Notes under the pieces: generated by a model
The model's input: the letters and a program-made list of their open reading frames with translations, nothing else
The model's database searches: none
Told to the model about the DNA's origin: nothing
From: Microtetraspora sp. NBRC 13810
GTDB lineage: Bacteria; Actinomycetota; Actinomycetes; Streptosporangiales; Streptosporangiaceae
DNA: 64,000 nt
NCBI RefSeq assembly: GCF_030268685.1
Contig: NZ_BSRQ01000029.1
Location: forward strand, 30,770 to 94,769
Direction: 5' to 3'
Program-made: the position numbers and the translations under genes
In this document: in pieces, positions 33,333 through 40,860 of the stretch
How positions within the stretch are numbered: position 1 is the stretch's first letter
Layout of the letters: each line of letters begins with the position of its first letter

Positions 33333-34313
33333 TCACGCGGCGCCGTCCAGGGCGTCTTCGATCATCTTCTGTATGGCCGCCCCGGCGTCCGGGCCGAGGG
33401 CGGCGCCGAAGGACGCGGCCAGGATCTCGAACGGGTCCTCCAACGGCAGCCGCTCCAGCTCCCCGGCCAGCTCCGCGACCTCCCACGGCGCCCCTTCCTT
33501 CGCGATCCGGGCGACCGGCGACCAGCGGCGGTTGACCGTCACCGCCGTGCCCCGGACCGAGATCACCTGCCCGGTGAGCGGGCAGCCGTCGCTCGCCAGG
33601 TAGGCGGCCACGGGGGCGCAGGCGGCGGGATGGGCGGGGTCGAACCCCCCGTCCGCCGGTACGGCCGGCATGCCGGGTACGCCGGCGGTGAGACGGGTGC
33701 GGATCGTGGAGGGGGCGATGCAGTTGACCCGCACGCCGTACCGGCCGAGCTCCAGCGCGGCGACGACGGTCATCGCCGCGACCCCGGCGTTGGCCGCCGC
33801 GTAGGACGTCTGGGTCGGCAGCGGGTTCGCCAGGCCGGAGCCGGACGAGGTGTTGATCACGGCGCGGCTCTCCCGCGCTCCCGCCTCGTGCCGGGCGCGC
33901 CAGTGCCGGGCGGCCCATCGGGTGACCGTGAACGTGCCCTTCAGCTTCACGGCGAGGATGTCGTCGAAGTCGTCATCCGTCATGCCGACCAGGGCGCGGT
34001 TGCGCAGGGTGCCCGCGTTGTTCACCACGGCGTGCAGGTCGCCGAACGTCTCGACGGCCAGGTCCACCATGCGCCGCGCGCCGTCCGGGTCGGTCACGCT
34101 GTCGGCGGAGGCCACCGCCTCCCCGCCGAGCGCGGTGATCTCCGCGACCACCGCCGCCGTAACCGCCGGGTCGCCGCCCGAGCCGTCGGGGCCGACCCCC
34201 GGATCATTGACCACGACCTTCGCGCCCTCCGCGGCGAAGAACAGCGCCTCCTCCCGGCCGATCCCGCGCCCGGCCCCGGTGATCAGGACGATCCGCCCGT
34301 CCAGACTGCCCAT
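33333..34313 (-). CDS. SDR family protein lacking the catalytic lysine
   Basis: A 326-residue SDR with the cofactor loop TGAGRGIGREEALFFAAEGA, then NNAGTLRNRALVGM and the Ser of INTSSGSGLANPLPTQ. The catalytic Tyr is at 171, but the position four later holds Asn (YAAANAG) instead of Lys, so normal dehydrogenase chemistry is in doubt. The ~80-residue C-terminal extension (RWSPVARIAKEGAPWEVAEL and following) is longer than in classical SDRs and like SDRs of lipid or steroid metabolism. ATG at 34313 has GGGAG upstream. ATG at 34340 lies inside the TetR-type operator and is rejected. Divergent from the TetR gene. Confidence 0.88.
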   Translation of the reverse strand: MGSLDGRIVLITGAGRGIGREEALFFAAEGAKVVVNDPGVGPDGSGGDPAVTAAVVAEITALGGEAVASADSVTDPDGARRMVDLAVETFGDLHAVVNNAGTLRNRALVGMTDDDFDDILAVKLKGTFTVTRWAARHWRARHEAGARESRAVINTSSGSGLANPLPTQTSYAAANAGVAAMTVVAALELGRYGVRVNCIAPSTIRTRLTAGVPGMPAVPADGGFDPAHPAACAPVAAYLASDGCPLTGQVISVRGTAVTVNRRWSPVARIAKEGAPWEVAELAGELERLPLEDPFEILAASFGAALGPDAGAAIQKMIEDALDGAA

Positions 34314-34333
34314 GGTGCGCACTCCCATCGTTG

Positions 34334-34367
34334 ACTGCATTCAATGTATTAATACATCAAATGCAGT
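34334..34367. promoter_or_regulatory. 34-bp palindromic operator between SDR and TetR genes
   Basis: ACTGCATT and AATGCAGT flank a perfect 14-bp core ATGTATTAATACAT; only two base pairs of 17 fail to match. It lies 20 bp from the SDR start and 12 bp from the TetR start, so the regulator probably represses both genes from it. Confidence 0.85.
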
Positions 34368-34379
34368 AAGCTGGGGCGC

Positions 34380-34973
34380 ATGGAAGCGGGATTGCGCGAG
34401 CGGAAGAAGCGGCGCACACGTCAGGCCCTGGTCGAGGCCGCGGTGCGCCTGTTCGAGGAGAAGGGGTACGACGGGGTCACCGTGGCCGAGATCGCCGCGG
34501 CGGCCGAGGTGTCCACCCGCACGTTCTTCCTGCACTTCCAGACCAAGGACGACGTGCTCTTCGCCAACGCCGCGCCGCGGATCGACCTCGGTCTCCAGGT
34601 GATCGCCGAGCGCGCCGGGGAGCCGATGCGCGAGGTGCTCGGGCGGGCCATGGAGGCGATGATCGGCCATGTCTGGGACGGCGACCTGACCAGCGGGCTG
34701 GCCGCGCTGCGGGTGCGTCTCGCCGCCGGTGCGCCGGCGTTGCAGGCGGGCATGCTCCAGCGGTTCTTCACCGCGCAGACCGAGCTGTCCGGCGCGCTCT
34801 GCCGGGCCTATCCGGACGAGCTGGACGAGGTGGGCGCCGCCGCCCTGGTCGGCGCGCTGATCGGCGCGGTGGTCGCCGCGACGGCGACCAGCATCGGCCG
34901 GGGCGACTCACCGGACCAGGTGAGAGACGCCATGCGCCGGGCGGCGGAGCTCGTGCTCCCGCCCGGCGGCTGA
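34380..34973 (+). CDS. TetR family transcriptional regulator
   Basis: A 197-residue regulator. HTH at ~10-55: RERKKRRTRQALVEAAVRLF, VTVAEIAAAAEVSTRTFFLH, then FQTKDDVLF. The C-terminal helices include AAALVGALIGAVVAAT and DAMRRAAELVLPPGG. ATG at 34380 begins just after a 34-bp palindrome that is very likely its operator, so autoregulation and control of the facing SDR gene are expected. The ligand is unknown; the SDR suggests a hydrophobic alcohol or ketone. Confidence 0.93.
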   Translation: MEAGLRERKKRRTRQALVEAAVRLFEEKGYDGVTVAEIAAAAEVSTRTFFLHFQTKDDVLFANAAPRIDLGLQVIAERAGEPMREVLGRAMEAMIGHVWDGDLTSGLAALRVRLAAGAPALQAGMLQRFFTAQTELSGALCRAYPDELDEVGAAALVGALIGAVVAATATSIGRGDSPDQVRDAMRRAAELVLPPGG

Positions 34974-34989
34974 CGGCTCAGTGCACGGC

Positions 34990-35190
34990 TCAGTGCTCCT
35001 CGGCGGGAGGCTCGGGGTGGGCGTGCATGCACTCGCCGGTGCCCAGGCACATGCAGCAGGTCTCCTCCACCCGGACGAAGACGATCTGCCCGGACTCCTC
35101 GACCCGTGGGCGCTCGGGAGTCCACACCTTGCTGCCCTCGCACCAGCGGCACGGCAGGGCACAGCGGTGCGCGCCCTCCGCTAGCTGCAC
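34990..35190 (-). CDS. Small Cys-rich zinc-ribbon-like protein, downstream copy
   Basis: A 66-residue protein with two CxxC knots: PCRWCEGSKVW near residue 14 and CCMCLGTGECM near residue 46, separated by WTPERPRVEESGQIVFVRVE. This spacing is shared with the upstream 49-residue protein, so the two are paralogues. The CxxCxGxGxC pattern resembles half of a DnaJ-type zinc finger. GTG at 35190 overlaps the end of the upstream gene, with GGGAGCGGG before it, pointing to translational coupling. The C-terminus is acidic and His-containing (HAHPEPPAEEH). Function unknown; metal or nucleic-acid binding is plausible. Confidence 0.75.
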   Translation of the reverse strand: MQLAEGAHRCALPCRWCEGSKVWTPERPRVEESGQIVFVRVEETCCMCLGTGECMHAHPEPPAEEH

Positions 35191-35330
35191 TTCCCGCTCC
35201 CGCCACAGATATGGCAGCTCTCAACGGACCGCACCCAGATGACGGACCCGTCTTTCTGCTTCTTCGGACGCTCGTACGTGATGGTGCGCGTCCCGGCGCA
35301 GTGCCCGCAGTCGGGAACCGGCTTGACCAA
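35181..35330 (-). CDS. Small Cys-rich zinc-ribbon-like protein, upstream copy (TTG start)
   Basis: A 49-residue protein starting at TTG 35330, with GGGAGG five bases upstream. The sequence begins MVKPVPDCGHCAGTRTITYE and ends SCHICGGSGKCS. It aligns with the downstream protein over its whole length: C-x2-C, a T/P-E-R-P-K/R segment, a hydrophobic V-I-x-V-R strand, then C-x2-C-x-G-x-G-x-C. Reverse-strand reading shows a clean frame and a stop (TAG) at 35181-35183, 10 bp inside the next gene. It is easily missed because of its size and TTG start. Function unknown. Confidence 0.8.
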   Translation of the reverse strand: MVKPVPDCGHCAGTRTITYERPKKQKDGSVIWVRSVESCHICGGSGKCS

Positions 35331-35437
35331 CGATCCTCCCGTGCTCGTGAAGTCCCACCGGAACCGTCACCCTACCGACCGTGACCCCCGCCCGTCCGGC
35401 GCTTCGCGTTCTCCGCCCCCAGGAGGCCGCCCCGAGG

Positions 35438-36828
35438 CTACGGCACCGGCTTCGCCCTGGCCAGGGCGGCGAGCAGCGCCCCGGCGAGCGCGACGCAGAA
35501 GAGCGTCGCGTACGTGCGCTGGAAGCCGGCCATGAGCTGGTCCACCGCCACCGGCGACAGCCGGGAGAGCGTCCCCTGGTAGACCAGGGACCGCAGGGCG
35601 GGCGCCACCGAGCTGCTCAGCACGCTGAGCGTCAGCGCCACGCTCAGCACGATCCCCAAATTCATGATCATCAGCCGGAACCCGTTCACCACCCCCAGGC
35701 TCCCGGCCGGCAGCGCGCTCATGACCTGCGTCGTGTTCCCGGTGAGAAAGGCCCCGCTGCCGCACCCGCACAGGAAGAGCCCGATCCCGAGCACCCAGTA
35801 CGGCGTCGCCGGGTCGGGGAAGAGCGTGAGGATCAGCAGCCCGGAGGAGCTGAGCAGCGCCCCGCCGACCGACATCCGATAGGAGGGGATCCGGCGGCCG
35901 AGCGCGCCCGCGATGGGTGAGGCGATGGCCATGCCCACCGGCACCGGCAGCACCGCGATCGCGGCGGAGAAGGCGTCGACGCCCCTGGCCGCCTGGAAGT
36001 ACAGCGCGGCCAGCAGGATGAGCGCGGAACGGGCGACCGCGTTGCAGAAGGACGCGAGGTTGGCGAAGGCGAGCATCCGCGCAGCGCGACGCCGCCGCCG
36101 ATGATCACCACGGGGCCGGTCAGGCTGCCGGACCCGGCCTCGTGCAGAGCGGTCACGGCGGCGAGGAGCACGGCGAAGATGAGCATGTTGCCCAGCGCGT
36201 CCACCGGTTCGCGCGGCCCGCGCGGCACCTTGCGCAGCGTCATCATGCCCCAGACCAGGGCGATGAGGCCGGCGGGCACGTTCATCCAGAAGATCCACTG
36301 CCAGCCGGCGGCCTCGGCGACCAGGCCGCCCAGGGTGGGGCCGGCGAGCTGGGCCACCGACAGGGTGCCGATGTAGACGCCCATGCCCTGGCTCAGCCGG
36401 TCGGGCGGGAAGGCGTCGGTGATGATCACCGTGCCGTTGGCGAGGATCATCGCCGCGCCGACCGCCTGCACCGCGCGCATCGCGATCAGGAAGCCGACGC
36501 CCGGCGACAGCCCCGCCAGCAGCGAGGCGACGATGAACAGGCCGAATCCCGTGAGGTAGATCTCCCGGCGGCCGAGCAGGTCGGCCACCCGGCCGAAGAA
36601 GACCAGCGTGGCGGTGTTCACCAGCAGGAAGGAGAGCAGGATCCACCCGGCGGCGGAGGCGTTCGCGTGGAAGTGCCGGACGACCGTCGGCAGCGCCACG
36701 TTGAGGGTGTTGCCGGAGATGCCGATCAGGATCAGCCCCAGACTGGTCACCGAGCAGACACGCCAGGCGTAACGGAGCCTTTTCAGATATTCCGGAGAAC
36801 CAGGAAGCTCTTGGGGGATGGCGACCAT
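35438..36828 (-). pseudogene. MFS transporter (DHA2-like), broken by a deletion/frameshift
   Basis: Two adjoining frames make one major-facilitator protein. The N-terminal frame (start ATG 36828, MVAIPQELPGSPEYLKRLRY) covers the first ~240 residues, with TVVRHFHANASAAGWILLSF and motif A-like GRVADLLGRREIYL. The other frame, entered at about 36075-36092, continues MLAFANLASFCNAVARSALI to the C-terminus at 35438. At the junction, the usual ~20-30-residue loop carrying the P-x-L-D/P-L-x-L-F segment is absent, so more than one base seems to be lost. Either the gene is dead or the assembly has an error. It was probably a drug-efflux-type transporter. Confidence 0.8.
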
Positions 36829-36846
36829 GCCCCCAGTGTGACCTAT

Positions 36847-36856
36847 GACATATGTC
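36847..36856. promoter_or_regulatory. Short palindrome upstream of the broken MFS gene
   Basis: GACATATGTC is a perfect 10-bp palindrome 19 bp upstream of the MFS start. It may have been an operator. Confidence 0.3.
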
Positions 36857-36878
36857 GGCTTTGCCTATCTCTAGACGA

Positions 36879-37541
36879 TCAACGAGCCCGCTTCCGCAGC
36901 CCCTCCAGGTCGTAGACGATCACCCGCCGGCGGCCCGTTTCGATCAGCCCGCGGTCGCGCAGCGCGCGCAGCGACTTGCTCACCGCCTCGCGCGAGGCGC
37001 CGGTCCAGCCGGCCAGCTCGTCCTGCGACAGCGGCAGCGCGACCTTGATCCCGCCGCTCTCCTGCTCGCCGTACCGCTCGGCCAGCTCGACCAGCCGGGT
37101 CGCCACCCTGCCCGTGGTGTCGAACGCGCCGTACTCGATGCGCTTGCGGTCGGAGTCGCGGAGCCTGCCGATGACCAGCTTCATCAGCAGGACCGCGATC
37201 CGCCCGTGGTCGCGCAGGAACCCGGAGAAGTCGCTGATCACGATGGCCTCGACCGGCTCCAGCGCGGTCACCGTGCTCGACCGGGGCCCGCCGTCCAGCG
37301 CCGACATGTCGCCGAGCAGCGCGCCGGGACCGCGCACCGCCAGCACCACCTCGGTGCCCGCCTCCGTGTGCGAGGAGACCTTCACCCTGCCCTCGGTGAG
37401 CACCAGCACCCAGTCGGAGGTGTCCCCCTCGTTGAGCAGCGTGGCGCCGCGCTCCCACCGGCGAGGCCGCCCGGCGGCCCGCACGGCCTCGGCCTCCTCC
37501 GCCGTGAGCAGCGACATGAACTCGCCGGGTTCCAGACTCAT
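36879..37541 (-). CDS. Crp/Fnr family cyclic-nucleotide-responsive regulator
   Basis: A 220-residue regulator. The cNMP-binding domain is ~10-120, with LLNEGDTSDWVLVLTEGRVK and the phosphate-binding-cassette-like GPGALLGDMSALDGGPRSST, which keeps a Gly-x-x-x-Gly-(D/E) and Arg-Ser pattern typical of cAMP binders. The C-terminal winged HTH is ~150-200 (LPLSQDELAGWTGASREAVS, KSLRALRDRGLIE). No Cys cluster is seen, so it is not an Fnr oxygen sensor. ATG at 37541 is 22 bp after the adenylate cyclase stop, so both lie in one operon and the regulator likely responds to that cyclase. Confidence 0.92.
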   Translation of the reverse strand: MSLEPGEFMSLLTAEEAEAVRAAGRPRRWERGATLLNEGDTSDWVLVLTEGRVKVSSHTEAGTEVVLAVRGPGALLGDMSALDGGPRSSTVTALEPVEAIVISDFSGFLRDHGRIAVLLMKLVIGRLRDSDRKRIEYGAFDTTGRVATRLVELAERYGEQESGGIKVALPLSQDELAGWTGASREAVSKSLRALRDRGLIETGRRRVIVYDLEGLRKRAR

Positions 37542-37563
37542 CAGACGCCTCCTCGGAAACGAC

Positions 37564-39642
37564 TCAGTCGGCCAGCGCCTGCAACACGAAGGCGTGGACG
37601 GAGTGTTCCTTTCCCTTCAGATTCAGATCGCCCAGCGAGCGGGTCGACGCCCCGGGGCGCAACCGCTCGCGGGTGGCCGAGCCGATCACGACCGTGCCCG
37701 GCTCGGCGAGGGACTGCAGCCGGGCGGCCACGTTGACGCTGTCGCCCATCGCGTTGAAACCGCGCAGTCGCGGACTCCCGATGTTACCGACGAGGGCAGG
37801 ACCGGTGTTGACCCCCACCCGGAACCTCGGCCACTCCACCCCGCTCAGCAGGCCGGCCCGCTGCTCGGCGGCGACCTCGCGGGCCACCCGGCGGGCGGCC
37901 TCCTGCATCGCCAGCCCCGCCCTGGCCGCCGCCTCGGCGTGGTCCGCCTGCCGGGCGGGCGCGTTGAACAGCGCGAGCACGGCGTCGCCGACGAACTGCA
38001 CGACCGTGCCGCCGTTGTCCAGGATGCAGGGCACCGCGGCGGTGTGGTAGCGGTTCAGCATGTCGACGATCTCGCCGGGGGAGACCCGCTCGGAGAACGT
38101 CGTGAAGCCCTGGAGGTCGGCGAAGAGCGCGGTCAGCTCCACCAGCGAGCCGCCCAGCGCCGCCTGCTCGGGGTCGGCGAGCAGCGACGTGGCCACCGCG
38201 GGGGACATGTACTGCTGGAACAGGGTGGACAGCTCTCCATAGAGGCGGACGTTCTCCAGCGAGATGGACATCTGACCGGCGAGGAGGGACGCCAGCGCCT
38301 CGTCATGCGCAGTCCCGCCCAACGGCACCCGCATCGCGCCCGCCAGCCGGCCCTTGACCGTGAGCGGGTGCACGACCCAGCCGTCCTGGACCACGGACCG
38401 CCCACCGGGGAAGTCGGCCTCGGTGTAGTCCACCGTCCCGGCGGTGACCGTGCCGTCGGCGACCAGCGCGATCCGCACGTCGCCGTACGCCTGCCGTACG
38501 CGTTCCAGCGCGGTGGAGAGCAGGTCCGTCTCGGCGGCGCCGACCCTGGCCCGGTGGCCCACGTCGACCAGCGCGCCCAGGCGTTCGGTCAGCTCGCGCT
38601 CGCTGGCCAGCGCCTCGCCGGCCCGGTCCAGCACCGCCGCCTGCGCCTCGGTGAGCCGGAACTTCCCGGCCAGGCGGGTGGCCACCGGCACCGGCGACTC
38701 CGCGCGGCGGCGCAGATGACCGACGAGTTCCTCCAGCGCCTCGTCGTACTGCGCCTGGATCCGGCGCACGGTGGCGGACAGCGCGATCGAGTCGAACAGC
38801 CCCGCGCTCGACCCCTCCCTGCGGAACTGGATGTAGGCGCTGTAGGCGACGAACACGAAGGCCGCGGTCAGCAGCAGGTGCCACTCCCACCACGACAGCG
38901 CCCAGTTCCGCTGCGAGATGGCGGCCACCATCGTCTCGGCGAGCAGCGCGTACGCGGTGATCAGGCTGATCAGCACCGAGGAGGGGTTCCTGCGGTGGAT
39001 CCGGAACATCATGATCGCGGCGCTCGAGTAGAGCGCCACGCCCACCAGCGCGTACCAGCCGAGGCTGAGGCCGTCCTCCGAGGCCGGCGTGCTGAGCGGC
39101 GTCAGGTCGGGCACCAGCGCCGCGACCCCCCAGGCGATCAGCAGCAGGCCGAGTACGCCGCGCAGCGTGGAGGCGGACTCCAGCACGGTACGGGCGGCCC
39201 GCTCGCCGAGCGGCAGCGCGGAGGCGAACGCGAAGATCGAGGACACCGTGAGGCCCACCGGCTGGGACAGGTCGAAGCCGATGTTCGGGCCGCCGAGGAT
39301 GATCTTCGGAGTGCTGAGGCCGTGCAGCAGGAAGAACCCGGCGCTGCTCAGGAAGACCAGCGAGACCAGCAGCAGCCGGGCGTCGTGCCGCCGCGCGGCG
39401 GCCCGGCTGATCATGCCGCCCAGCACCACGTTGACCCCGGCGACGGCGATGATCAGCCAGAAGTGGCTCAGCTCGTGCTGCCACTTGATGTCCAGCGTCT
39501 CCGGGTTGGCCAGCAGTAACCACAGTCCGAGCAGCGGAACGACCAGGTGGATGGCCCACACCACCGCCCTGACGGGTTGCGTGGCAGGCGGGAGGTACGG
39601 CTCCGCGGCGGGTTCTCTGGTGAAAGTTGGGCTGGTCGGCAC
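37564..39642 (-). CDS. Membrane class III adenylate/guanylate cyclase
   Basis: A 692-residue cyclase. About seven to eight membrane helices fill ~25-250 (AVVWAIHLVVPLLGLWLLLA, WLIIAVAGVNVVLGGMI, YALVGVALYSSAAIMMF and others). A linker and GAF-like part follow. The catalytic domain is ~505-692: metal Asp residues in ALFADLQGFTTF and QFVGDAVLALF, transition-state Asn and Arg in GDSVNVAARL. The two purine-selecting positions are Gln549 (VVQFVGD) and Asn630 (FNAMGD), not the Lys/Asp usual in adenylate cyclases. GTG at 39642 has GGAGGG upstream. In an operon with the Crp-type gene and divergent from the collagen-like gene. Confidence 0.93.
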   Translation of the reverse strand: MPTSPTFTREPAAEPYLPPATQPVRAVVWAIHLVVPLLGLWLLLANPETLDIKWQHELSHFWLIIAVAGVNVVLGGMISRAAARRHDARLLLVSLVFLSSAGFFLLHGLSTPKIILGGPNIGFDLSQPVGLTVSSIFAFASALPLGERAARTVLESASTLRGVLGLLLIAWGVAALVPDLTPLSTPASEDGLSLGWYALVGVALYSSAAIMMFRIHRRNPSSVLISLITAYALLAETMVAAISQRNWALSWWEWHLLLTAAFVFVAYSAYIQFRREGSSAGLFDSIALSATVRRIQAQYDEALEELVGHLRRRAESPVPVATRLAGKFRLTEAQAAVLDRAGEALASERELTERLGALVDVGHRARVGAAETDLLSTALERVRQAYGDVRIALVADGTVTAGTVDYTEADFPGGRSVVQDGWVVHPLTVKGRLAGAMRVPLGGTAHDEALASLLAGQMSISLENVRLYGELSTLFQQYMSPAVATSLLADPEQAALGGSLVELTALFADLQGFTTFSERVSPGEIVDMLNRYHTAAVPCILDNGGTVVQFVGDAVLALFNAPARQADHAEAAARAGLAMQEAARRVAREVAAEQRAGLLSGVEWPRFRVGVNTGPALVGNIGSPRLRGFNAMGDSVNVAARLQSLAEPGTVVIGSATRERLRPGASTRSLGDLNLKGKEHSVHAFVLQALAD

Positions 39643-39782
39643 GATTGCCCTCCGGACCGGGGTCCGCGCACCGCGCGCCCCTGACGTTCGCCCGTGGCCG
39701 AGACGGCGCGGGTCCCCCGAACGACGTCGATTATCCCCGACCCGGCAACTCTCCGCCAACCGGACCTGTGACCCACTCGTGA

Positions 39783-39800
39783 TGGTTGGTCGGTCAACCA
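39783..39800. promoter_or_regulatory. Inverted repeat TGGTTG-N6-CAACCA in divergent promoter
   Basis: Perfect 6-bp arms with a 6-bp spacer lie between the cyclase and collagen-like genes, 79 bp before the latter. It does not match the Crp consensus (TGTGA-N6-TCACA), so the binding protein is unknown. Confidence 0.4.
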
Positions 39801-39843
39801 GTGGAACGGGCCACACGTGTAAAAGCGGCATAAGTAATCACAC

Positions 39844-39861
39844 GAGAAACTCCGGTTTCTC
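39844..39861 (+). promoter_or_regulatory. 5' leader hairpin before collagen-like gene
   Basis: GAGAAAC / GTTTCTC form a perfect 7-bp stem with a TCCG loop, ending only a few bases before the AGGGGAGGG ribosome site. The stem could affect translation or mRNA stability. Confidence 0.45.
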
Positions 39862-39878
39862 AGGGGAGGGATGGGCCA

Positions 39879-40784
39879 GTGGCTCTCAAGCTGCTCGGCG
39901 GGCGTTCGATCGCCATCGCCACCGCGGGAGTGTTAGCGGGATCACTCGTCGCGGGTGGGTTCGCGTACGCGTCGGCGTCCAGCGCGCCGTCGCTGATCTA
40001 CGGGTGCGTCAACAAGAGCACCAAGGTGCTGCGGGTCGTGGGGGCGACCACGGCGTGCAAGAAGACCGAGACGCGCATCTCGTGGAACCGGCTGGGCCAG
40101 GAGGGGCCGCTCGGTTCCATGGGTCCCAGGGGCGAGTCCGGCCCGCAGGGCGACAAGGGCGACATCGGCCCGGCCGGTCCGACCGGCGACCGCGGCCCGC
40201 GGGGCGTCCCGGGCCTCAAGGGCACGACCGGCCCGCAGGGCGAGCAGGGCCCGAAGGGCGAGACCGGCGAGCAGGGCCCCAAGGGCGAGACCGGCCCGAA
40301 GGGGGAGACGGGTCCCAAGGGCGAGACGGGCCCGAAGGGCGACACCGGCGCCAAGGGTGAGCAGGGGGCGGCGGGCAAGGACGGCAAGGACGGCGCCCCG
40401 GGGGCGCGCGGCCCGCAGGGCGAGCGCGGCCCGCAGGGTCCCGCCGGCCGGGACGGCAAGGACGGCAAGGACGGCAGGAACGGCGGCGGCGTCTCCATCC
40501 GCACCGAGACCGACAGCTTCAGCGGCACCAGTGGCGACGCCTCCTGCGACAACGACGAGGTCGTGACCGGCGGCGGCTTCTCCTTCAACGGCAAGGGCTA
40601 CACGGCGACCGCGAGCCAGCCGTCCGGCAACGGCTGGTCGGTCAAGCTGGCCAAGATCGACGACAACAGGTCGTTCGCCGACACCAACACCAACACCAAC
40701 GGCAACGGCGGCAACGGCGGCGGCGGCAACGGCAACGGTGGCGGCGTCTCCGGTACCGTCTACGCCCTCTGCGCCCAGAAGTAA
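39879..40784 (+). CDS. Exported collagen-like triple-helix repeat protein
   Basis: A 301-residue protein. An N-terminal hydrophobic segment ([20 protein letters not shown]) acts as signal peptide. A short domain ([19 protein letters not shown]) precedes about 43 uninterrupted Gly-X-Y triplets from ~residue 74 to 205, rich in G-P-K-G-E-T and G-K-D. The C-terminal ~95 residues form a globular cap ([20 protein letters not shown]) with a Gly/Asn/Thr-rich stretch and a final YALCAQK. Paired Cys residues suggest disulfides. Such bacterial collagens form trimers on the surface. GTG at 39879. Divergent from the cyclase/Crp operon, which may regulate it. Confidence 0.92.
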   Translation: MALKLLGGRSIAIATAGVLAGSLVAGGFAYASASSAPSLIYGCVNKSTKVLRVVGATTACKKTETRISWNRLGQEGPLGSMGPRGESGPQGDKGDIGPAGPTGDRGPRGVPGLKGTTGPQGEQGPKGETGEQGPKGETGPKGETGPKGETGPKGDTGAKGEQGAAGKDGKDGAPGARGPQGERGPQGPAGRDGKDGKDGRNGGGVSIRTETDSFSGTSGDASCDNDEVVTGGGFSFNGKGYTATASQPSGNGWSVKLAKIDDNRSFADTNTNTNGNGGNGGGGNGNGGGVSGTVYALCAQK

Positions 40785-40795
40785 CCCGCGAAGCG

Positions 40796-40832
40796 GACGG
40801 CCGCGCCCCGCACGATGCGGGACGCGGCCGTC
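40796..40832. terminator. Terminator between collagen-like gene and purL
   Basis: GACGGCCGCG...CGCGGCCGTC stem with an inner CCCGC/GCGGG pair and a 5-nt loop, with one mismatch, in the convergent gap. Confidence 0.8.
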
Positions 40833-40860
40833 GGCCCAGGTCAGGTCAGATCAGGCCGGG

